From the NCBI GenBank assembly GCA_010093685.1, contig MU006217.1:1342569-1406568 (forward strand): DNA of 64,000 bases. Direction: 5' to 3'. Position 1 is the stretch's first letter; each line of letters opens with the position of its first letter. This DNA is from Ophiobolus disseminans. Lineage: Eukaryota > Ascomycota > Dothideomycetes > Pleosporales > Phaeosphaeriaceae. Under the pieces are notes generated by a model. That model was not told the DNA's origin, searched no databases, and saw only the letters and a list, made by a program, of their open reading frames with translations. Shown piece after piece: positions 55,790 through 64,000 of the stretch. Position numbers and translations under genes: made by a program.

Positions 55790-58700
55790 TTGAATTCCCC
55801 ACCGACTTGGACAACCTGTATCAGCTCCTCTCGAACAAATCGCGAGTAATACTTGACGAAGCCTGGCAGAAGGGACTTTGTGCCTACTGCTAGAGCCTTA
55901 CGTCGGGTCCAATATATGTCGTCCTTAATGCCTTGGATGTAATCATTGATTCAATTACTCGGCCAAGGATACTCGATCTTGTCCAAGCGTGGATTACTTT
56001 TGCGCATTACAACACAAGTCACAGCTTTAGCGAACGGCAAGTGAGTTGTATACCACGACTTTAGAATCACTAGCGCGTATGTCTATGATGGATTGTTAGC
56101 GTTCTCGTTGCATCCTTTCACATTCGACAGCTTCTGCGCTAGACTACATTAGCGGGAATCGATAATGAACTAAAGCAACCGGTTCTCACCGACACTCTCG
56201 AAACAACTCTTGAGAAGACTCTCAAACGGGTTCAAACCGAAGACGATTTAAAGGAGCTTGGAATGAATGTATTACATTACCTGGTGACCGCCAACTGACG
56301 TCTATCATGTAACCACGTGGCGGATATCACATGACATCCTATTGTAGCAGGCGCTGCCCTATGGGCAAGTGCACTTACCTCTGAGCCGAGAGCTCCTGTA
56401 CCAGGACATCACAGAACACAACAACAGATAGCAATACAATTGTTGATCACAGCCTCCACCCGACACTGCTCACGCAGTCACATATCATGGCCAGCTCTAG
56501 CGCATGCATTGGCCACAGATAAGGGAGGTTTCAATCCAGATACCATAGAGAGTGCCGATAATGTGGTCGAGGCATTCTGCGGATTTGTCGTCATCAACGA
56601 GCGTGCAGGGATCATCCAAATCGTGGACGAGACCGTAGTCTCTTACATCAGTTCGAGACAGGCAGAATTTTGTCCGGATCACAGGATCAAACTCACGAAA
56701 TGGTGTATGCGATATCTTTCTAGCGCTAGCATCAGCAGCTGGTTCGGAGTGTTAATCTTCAATTGCAAAAAGCAAGAGCAGCCGGTGGCCGACGCAAGGA
56801 CCGACATAGTACGATTGCTACCTTTCTTTCCTTACGCAATCAAGTGTTGGGGCGATTACGGCTCCGAGACCATCGAAGCTGAGGGCCCTGCTCAGGTGCG
56901 GCGATTTCTGGACGACCAGACTATGGTCGACGCGTGGGACATCTTCGGTGCAGACCTAGCATTCGATCATCGAAGGAAGAATGGAATTCAAGCTTGGTAC
57001 CCCATACACCAAAAAATGCGTGCAGAAGGTCCAATGGTGAAACGCTGGACTTACCCGTACCAAGTAGACTGGCGCTCTCCACGAAGATCCACGCAGCTGC
57101 TTTCTATGGCCTTTTACTTTACGATATCTTTGCTATAAGTGTCCCTTCAGAATCCGCGCACGTTAATCAGGTTGATTCCGAGGGACGAACAGCATTTATG
57201 GTGGCTGTGATGAACAGACGCTACAAAGACGTTGTGTATTTGATGAATATACCAGACATAAGTCTCAACATAGTGGAATACTATGAGAAGACAGCACTGG
57301 TATATGCGGTGGAGAACCACGATTCCGAGATGTCATCGCTTCTGATCAACAACACAAGTATCGACGTAAATCTTGGGAAACCACTCCTACTGTCAGCAGC
57401 ACCTTTTCTTGTGCAAAACGAAATCACCAAACAACTCTTGGATCGGCCAGATCTGAACTCTAACCCTGCGACCGACCTTTACATTGAGCATAGTGAACTT
57501 GGCCCCAGAGGCCTTGATAAGACACAGGAGGCTTGGTTCAACATCGCAGCGAGATTGGATTGCGACAATCTTTCCCGGACCATATACCATGGCAACGAAG
57601 AAGGTTGGAAGCGACAACCCTGGAGGCGGTTGAGTCGGAATTACTTTCGGGATCTGGTCTCCATGAAAGGCGTGCTTATTGCAAATGATGATCATAAGGC
57701 TGGCTTTGGAACAAATAAGAGTTGGGGGTTCCATACATTGGCCTATGAAAGTCTTCCTGGCAGCATGGGACTTGCATCGTGGCTCCAAAAGCCTGAAGAG
57801 TCAAATCCTTCGAAACTTCCCTACTTCGATATTGTCCACTCGGCGCGAAGCTTAATTGATGATTGCACATATGTTATCGAAACGGCGAAAGCGCTTGCTG
57901 AAGCAGGGAAAATCCGCTTGCTAGACGAGCACATGCACTCGCCACGACACAGGGCACAGGGGGTATCCGGGATTAGGCTGCTGTTCATTCCATTGGATGT
58001 CAGCGTTTCGCAAGTGGCTTATACAGGTCGAGATCACTGCGACAAGCCGTACAATGTCATTGCTACCGCATGGATCTTCAAGCTACTGGAACTTTCCCCT
58101 CGCATCTGCCTTCCTCATAGCCTGGCATTGTCAACAATGTACGCAGTTCTTTGCTTCGCGCACAGCGGCCTCCACAGGCGCAGGTCAGCAACTGGTGAAG
58201 TGGTCTTTGAGATGGACTGGCTCGAGGTTGTGTGCCGCCCGGACCGCAAAAAGTGGTTGCAGGCGGAGTTCAAGTTTTCGCTGAGCCGACGTTCCTCGAC
58301 TTCTCATTCATCGATTCAGACGGGCGCAGCTTCCTCCATTTCCTATCAATGCGGAGAGACATGGACTTGATTGAGGATATCAAGTTCTTTTTAGTACAGC
58401 AAGATGTCAACCCAAACGCTCTAGACAACCATGGCTTCACTGCGCTGGATTGGGCCTCTGGGGAAATAAAAGTCGTCATGCAAGCTGCCGGTTGTGTGAA
58501 CTCTGCGACTATAGATTTGTTAGTTGCGATCGAAGACGACAATCTTGTTGGTGTTGTGGAGGCCATCGAAAATGGCGCGTTCATAGGAACCTTCGACCAA
58601 AGAGGGGGACGCTGGAAGAGCGTACGATCCCCGCTCCATTTGGCCGTGAGACAAGAGCCTCGCAACGAGGTCATGATAGAGATTCTTATGGAGAACTACA

Positions 58701-59445
58701 ATGCAGCCGACAACCCCAATCTGGCAGTCTTGTGGGAAGCCTTGCTTGTGGGGGACTTGGAACTCTGCAAACTCCTTCTGTCCAGAAAAACACCAGAGCC
58801 TTTAATCTGGGCAGTGCCATTAATTCACATCATGGTGTATTGCTGTCTCGTAAGCGACCCACTCGAGACCAACTACCAAGAGATCTTCGAACTGGTCCTC
58901 TCAAGTGCATCACTGGACTCGCAGCAAATCGGTAAAATCTTACGAGCGATTACCACTGCTTCAGCTGGTCACTTCTCGATCTCCTCCACTACCACCCAGG
59001 CGCCATCCTCGCACTCAAAGACTTCTCACATCCAGAATACACTCGAGAAACCCAGCACTCTAATGCTATCAACCGTGAGGGCTTGAAAACAAAACTCCGA
59101 GAGATTACCTCGCATCCCGACCCCTTTCGCATGGCGACCCGCCAATTCAACATCTTCTCAATTACCAGAAACCTCCTCAACCTCAACGACGCACCCCGCG
59201 CATCACAGCTCCTAGCTCTCACATGGCACACCGACGATCCATGCTGACTTGTACCCAGTCTGGGCTGCATCAGTTGCCGCCAATACACCGACGAAGTCTT
59301 CGGGTGCGTACAGTGTCCCGCTGTCATGATCTACAGAAAATGCTATCTCGGCCACTCATCCTATCTAAAGTTCATCCGTCAGACTTGGTGTCGTGGTCAT
59401 CACAAGATCGTGCGGTCTGAGAAGAGTACGTGGAGGCCGAGTTAG
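55790..59445 (+). pseudogene. Decayed NACHT-ankyrin NOD-like receptor gene with ZZ-like zinc finger
   Basis: Remnant of a fungal NLR, a class linked to self/non-self recognition and heterokaryon incompatibility. In order: a broken NACHT part with stop codons (from about 55790; VPSFEFPTDLDNLYQLL, then IYVVLNALD at about 55911, matching the Walker B IVLDALDE); the post-NACHT winged-helix segment (56440 on; NVVEAFCGFVVINERAGIIQIVDETV); ankyrin-like repeats (57100-58900; VDSEGRTAFMVAVMNRRYKDVVYLM and LDNHGFTALDWAS); and a C-terminal Cys pair motif, CISC-x9-CVQC-x8-C-x3-H (about 59265-59345), like ZZ fingers. Reading frame shifts near 57076, 58250 and 58945, and a TGA at 59245-59247 precedes the zinc finger. 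No intron explains them cleanly. One or two of the breaks might still be unrecognised introns, but the NACHT part is clearly dead. Confidence 0.72.
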
Positions 59446-60929
59446 CTAGGTTTATTAGACGAGCGAGGGATAAGTGTGCACACGTGGTTTATGCGGTTAC
59501 TTGACGCGTATGGCGCTCTTGGGGAGGATTTGCCTCGAGGCAGAGAGGGCGGGCAGGAATCTAGCGAAGGAGCGAAAGATGGGTCGCTTGGAGGAGAGGG
59601 TCCTAGTGGAGCTGCGAGTACCGATGAAAATGATCTGTACGTTGAGACATGAGGAGTCGAAGAGTCATGCCCAACAAAATACCCTCAAATTTTCTCAAGC
59701 AAGCCCACTTCGCTTGGGATACACTCTTTAGAGATCTTTGTATTGATCAATAGACTTTTGGATATATGCACAAAACATCCAGCGCATCTCAGGCGGTCTA
59801 AGGCGGGGCTGCTGTGCCTGCCGGCGGCGAATTGTGGTATTACTAGCTGAGCAGGAATCTGTTGGCGACGAGACAAACCTTGGAAGCGCAGAGAAAGCAT
59901 CAAGGTCGAGGTCTCTATCCCAAGAGTTTCTGCGCCTCTCAGCTGTGGCCGACTTTGTTGTTGTGGGGACGGGAGCATGACCGGCATGCCGCCACGCAGG
60001 TTTTTCCGCCACACATGGAGGGATAGTACGTACCAAGAGTTCGAAAGTGTGTGTGTAAGTGATGGACTGAGAGGGAAGAGTGGGCGAACTGAGTGATGGA
60101 TTGTGAGGCTACGAGGCTCAAAGGGAAGAGCAGAATGACGCTAGTCCAACCTGAGTGGAGCTAAGCCCTCACTGGCTTGGCACCTGCGAACAGTAAGGGT
60201 GGATCGTTGGGGGCCTCTGGCTGAAACGTAGAGATCTGCCAAGTCCGCCCCCAACCATTATTTTAAGACTTGCCAAGAAACTTACCGACTGGGCTGTGGA
60301 GGCTAGGGATCATTTCTCCACTATGCAAAACTAACCTCGTCAAAGCAGGATTGCAATCCCAAAGTCCTACTCGCACCATACCGCGGATTGGAAGGTTGCA
60401 GCTCCATTGAACCTTGGCTCGACAAATTAGGCGAGAAATATAAATGGATGAAGTGAACCATAGGCGGATATACAGATGAGGTTTTGGATGCAGTGCCGGA
60501 AATGGTTTAGTTATGCTGGTGGCGTGGGGCTCAGAGGACAAGACATGCACGTGCGACGATCATATACTTGTGCGCATCAATGGCCAGCACGTATCTCGGA
60601 TTACCATTGTATCCAAGACGCAACATGTGACCATGATGTTGTACAGCGTCGGATCAAGACTTCATTTTTAGCTGTTCTAAAGAAAGAGGCCAAGCGTGCA
60701 GGTGGGGGCGATGTGAACGTATCGAAAGCGAGCCATGGAGAGAACTCTCCGACTCAACGAACAACTCAAGTATAAGAGGCAGTCTGATAGCGAACACATT
60801 CCATCATTCAACATACAAAGACATTCGACACAACGAGCCTTACCTCTACATTCTCACGTGTGTATTTCTCGCAACTAAAATCAACTTTTCCACTTTCATC
60901 AAACAATACCTCGACAATAAACAACCACA
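59446..60929. promoter_or_regulatory. Upstream region of phospholipase A2 gene
   Basis: 1.5 kb without a supported gene. TATAAGAGGC at 60771-60780 is a good TATA box candidate, about 160 bp before the phospholipase ATG, followed by a CA-rich leader. Confidence 0.45.
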
Positions 60930-61418
60930 ATGCAGCTCTTCAACACGCTCATCCTCATCGCCGCCTTCACCGGCCACGCCCTCTCCATCCCACTCTCCCT
61001 CCCCTCCAACACACTCATCCCTTCCTCCCCCATTGCCCCCCGAGGCACAAAGGAGCAAGAAACCGACCGCCTGCTCTTCCAAACGTCAATCGAGGATTTC
61101 CTTTCCGCCAAAGCCCGCAAGACCCCCAACTACCTCAACTGGTCCGACAACGGCTGCACCATTGTGCCGGACCGGCCTGCCGGATTCGACTTCCTGGAAG
61201 CGTGCAAGAGGCACGATTTCGGATACGCCAACTACAAGATCCAGAAGCGGTGTTCGGAGAACCAAAGGGGACAGATTGATGAGAACTTCAAGAAGGATAT
61301 GTATAACGAGTGTGCCAAGTATAGTGGATGGAAGGCCATTTTGGGAGTGCGTTGCAGGGTGAATGCGGAGATTTATTTCAAGGGTGTAAGAGCGGTTGGA
61401 GAGAAGTTTTTTTGTTGA
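60930..61418 (+). CDS. Secreted phospholipase A2 (prokaryotic/fungal type)
   Basis: Small secreted enzyme that hydrolyses the sn-2 ester of phospholipids. Intronless, 162 aa. A signal peptide covers about 1-19, then a short pro-region to about 50 (PRGTKEQ may mark processing). The catalytic dyad is in ACKRHDFGY (His95-Asp96), with the preceding calcium-site-like NGCTIVPD (about 74-81). Six cysteines (76, 92, 108, 128, 142, 162) allow three disulfides; the last is the final residue. The family matches Phospholip_A2_3, known from Streptomyces and from symbiotic and pathogenic fungi. It lies intact between two decayed receptor-like genes. TATA box at 60771. Confidence 0.92.
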   Translation: MQLFNTLILIAAFTGHALSIPLSLPSNTLIPSSPIAPRGTKEQETDRLLFQTSIEDFLSAKARKTPNYLNWSDNGCTIVPDRPAGFDFLEACKRHDFGYANYKIQKRCSENQRGQIDENFKKDMYNECAKYSGWKAILGVRCRVNAEIYFKGVRAVGEKFFC

Positions 61419-63206
61419 ATGGAGCAGTAAGACAACGGAGTATAGCGTCTATCGTATTTCCCTTTGTAGTAAGAGTATTTCAATAAGCATTTAATTACTA
61501 AGTTTCAGCTCCTGAAGAGAATATTATAATAGGCACTAACGTCAGTCCCTACGTAACAGGACACCCTTTGTGGCGGGACGCTACAGACACTCCCCAACAT
61601 AACAATCTTCACAACAGGTCAGAAGCATAGACGTTCTCGGAATAGTAGCCTTGAGCTATGAAGTCTATTCTCTCCTAGTGTCTTTCAAAAATAGGCTCTG
61701 CTTACCGTGCAATACAACAATTTGATATAAGCGTCAAGCAACCGCCTCGCTTTGGCTGGCAGTAGGTGCGTCAAAAGCTTATGCATCTTGTCAAAAGTCC
61801 GTCAACTTACAGCTTGTTATATTATTATCCTATCCCGAGCATTACGTTTAAGCTCGAGAGGCTGTTGTGCTTCTGTGCTAATTCCAAGTCCGCCTGCTGG
61901 AAGTGCCAAACAACAAGGACCCCGCACACCTAGCTGAAAGCAGCTTAGCTGTAACCTACAGCTGCTGACGCCAGACCTGTGGCTGCGTGGCTGAACGGCG
62001 CTTTTGCCAAGTGCTCTAGGACACCCGAAACCCGGCTCGGATTGGGAGCAGGGCTGGGTTTGAAGGCCCCAGCGCATAGCTCATGTCAACGAACACACCC
62101 AGCATCAAAGCCGCAACCGCACCCAGCTTCCGATACAGCCATCGTGCAACTTCAAGATGAAGTGTAAGCACAACTATAGCTAATGTGAAAGCTTGCATGC
62201 CATGGTGATAAACCATCGTGCCGCTCTACAGCTCCGCAGACTCGCCGTTTGTCCCTCATCCGACCCACCACGTCCTCGTACTTCTGGAGCAAACTACAAC
62301 CGATACATATCCGCATGGTACAGAATACCGTGGGCTAAGTCTAGGTCTCAGCAAGTGAAGTGCGTGTCACTGGAGGAACGTTGTCATTGCACGCATACTC
62401 AAAGGAGGAAAGGGTCTGCACTGCACCCATTTCTACATGCTATGCATACATAACAAGCAGGGTGTCACTTTTTGAAGAGGACGAAAAAAGAGAGCAAGAA
62501 ATCGTGTGTGATACCAGTTTAATTAATCAATCTGTGCACTTCTGACTGGGTCCAGCTTCATATACACTTTCATCAAAATCTGCTTCCAAAGACAGCTCAT
62601 CTTCTGTGGCAGTTTAGCTGTGTATTACCGTTGCGGATGAGTTTAGTGCTTGTTCCAGTCTGGCTTACATCAGCGGACACGAATTATGTAGATACCTGGT
62701 GCTGCTTGTGAATATACGTAGGGAGGGAGAGAAAGAGAATGAGGGCAGCTGTAGTTAGCGTTGGCAACAACTGGCAGAGGTGTGGCGTTGTGGTGGTTCA
62801 GTATTGCCACATCCGCTAGCTATGTGTTTTGGCCATGACGATATTGCCTCGTGAATGAAAACGCGCTAATCTAGATCAGTAACTTGATCTTTCTATGCCG
62901 TGATAGGTCAGCGCTCGGAAGCGGGAGCGCTCGAGCACCGCAGGAACTTATTCCAAATACTTGGCAACACCACCACAACCAATGATGCCAATTCTTTTGG
63001 AAAAACTCGGCGCCTCTCGCACAAGCCCGGGGCAGGAGCGGGTCGGCCATCCTGCTTGTTCATGGTGGTGATGTCTTGCTGCCACGCCACTTCGACACCG
63101 TTACTGACGAGTATCTTAACATGCTTACTAAGATAGTTCTTCACGTTGGATTCTATGATGATCCTTCCATAATAAGACTGGCCTGAAGCAACAAAAACAA
63201 TGGCTT
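61419..63206. other. Gene-free region downstream of phospholipase A2
   Basis: 1.8 kb without a supported gene. Short open frames on both strands only. It is the convergent space between the phospholipase (+) and the receptor-like relic (-). Confidence 0.35.
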
Positions 63207-64000
63207 TCAAAGACCTTGGTTGAGAGATGCAACCCTGTCCACAATGGTCCTACCGACAGAAACCTTGGCGCTGTCTTGGAGAAGTATGTCCATCACTTTA
63301 GATTGTCCATATGATCGAGCAACCGAAAGTGGGCTTCTCCCATCCTTATCCGTATAATGCTGTTCCGCACCATGGCCTAGTAGCATTTGCACGATTTCGG
63401 CATCCCCAAGTGCTGAAGCCCAAAAAATGGGAGTGCTTCCAGAGCTGCTCCGTACATTCACGTCCACGGCAGCCTTCGGTTATCGAAGGAGATACCTTCT
63501 TCAATCAGGCGGTGAAGTGTTGTGGTATCTCCACTTTTGGAAGCATTGTAGAGTCGTGCGACGTTGAACCATTTCTTTTGTCGAAATCAACACCAGTCAT
63601 ATCCTCAAAAAGGTGAAGGACATCTTCCTGACCACTGTTGGCAGCTGCTTCAATAGCTTGCTCGGTTACCTGAAGCTGTTTGATTTGGCCGAGCAGTTTG
63701 ATAAGCTCTTTCCCACTGCTCTCATTCCCTGCAGCTGCAACCGCCACTTCTTGCGTGATTCTGATATCGGCTCTTTCCAGACCCAGGAGAAATGCCAAGA
63801 TTTGCCTATTACCGTACTTTGCAGCTGCAATAGCTACCTCTTGCGTGATCTTGACCTCGCGTCCTCGCCGGTCTAGGAGAAGCGCTATCACGTCTTTCCC
63901 GCTCTGCGTATTCTGTGCAGCGGCCTGCACCACCTGCTCGGTGATCTTGACCTCGTCTCCTCGCTGGTCTAGGAGAAGGGCCATCACGTCTTTCCCGCTC
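63207..64000 (-). pseudogene. 3' part of a receptor-like repeat gene (NLR/ankyrin type), frameshifted, runs off the window
   Basis: Minus strand. From the window edge inward there are at least four helical repeats of about 30-35 residues with the core KITxxVxxAAA...G...LLL (for example LLDQRGDEVKITEQVVQAAA and LLDRRGREVKITQEVAIAAA), typical of the repeat ends of fungal NACHT receptors. Ankyrin repeats follow (NVARLYNASKSGDTTTLHRLIEEG; STPIFWASALGDAEIVQMLLGHGA; DKDGRSPLSVARSYGQSKVMDILL), ending SLNQGL at 63207. The repeat frame does not continue into the ankyrin frame: a one-base shift is needed in the A/T run at about 63571-63580, and another at about 63480-63490. No intron fits. The repeats nearest the window edge are nearly identical in DNA (63850-63900 against 63945-63995). 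The 5' end is outside the window. Confidence 0.7.

Noticed and set aside
61500..61600. Possible transposon end near GTCCCTACGTAACAGGAC
   Set aside because: Short imperfect palindrome only; no partner repeat or transposase nearby.
62908..63210. Minus-strand frame of 100 codons directly after the receptor-like relic
   Set aside because: Begins at TTG, not ATG; it could be read-through of the decayed gene, but no domain is visible.
63505..64000. CRISPR-like regular repeats at the window end
   Set aside because: The repeats are in-frame protein repeats of a eukaryotic gene with no spacer structure.

Overview
This 64 kb window comes from a filamentous ascomycete, most likely a dothideomycete of the order Pleosporales. 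The evidence is eukaryotic gene structure with many 45-65 bp introns (GTNNGT donors, CTAAC/CTGAC branch sites, CAG/TAG acceptors), about 50% GC in genes, gene spacing of 0.5-3 kb, and families typical of that order. These include a Fung_rhodopsin/PTH11-like membrane protein, a BBE-type secreted oxidase, a membrane-anchored fucose lectin, F-box-like proteins with a LPxELRNxIY motif, and NACHT-ankyrin relics. The order is inferred from gene content; I could not search a database.

Layout. 0.4-11 kb is housekeeping: C1-tetrahydrofolate synthase (-), an SH3/J-like protein (-), eIF3i (+), a membrane-anchored histidine phosphatase (+) and MBF1 (-). 12-13.3 kb holds a seven-helix rhodopsin-like protein (-). 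14.2-22.1 kb is a run of secreted or surface proteins: a flavin oxidase with signal peptide (+), a tiny cysteine-rich secreted protein with a Kex2 site (-), a secreted M15-like metallopeptidase with cysteine-rich modules (+), and a fucose-specific lectin behind a transmembrane anchor (+). 23.4-32.6 kb has an FLC/TRP-like channel or flavin carrier (+), an atypical protein kinase (+), an unknown protein (-) and a zinc alcohol dehydrogenase (-).

34.8-37.4 kb holds two tandem F-box-like paralogues (+). 37.4-43.7 kb is gene-poor: an AT-rich block with small repeats, a broken gene and a minisatellite. 43.7-53.1 kb returns to regulatory genes: a Fungal_trans_2-type factor (-), the PKA regulatory subunit (-) and, divergently, a CBM48 protein of the Crp1/Mdg1 type with an expanded repeat region (+). 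54-55 kb has an unknown disordered protein (+).

55.8-64 kb is accessory. It holds a heavily broken NACHT-ankyrin (fungal NOD-like receptor) pseudogene, an intact small secreted phospholipase A2, and the frameshifted 3' part of a second receptor-like repeat gene that runs off the window.

Every intron was placed by eye and checked for reading-frame continuity, but no transcript data were available. No tRNA, rRNA, CRISPR array or intact transposon was recognised.
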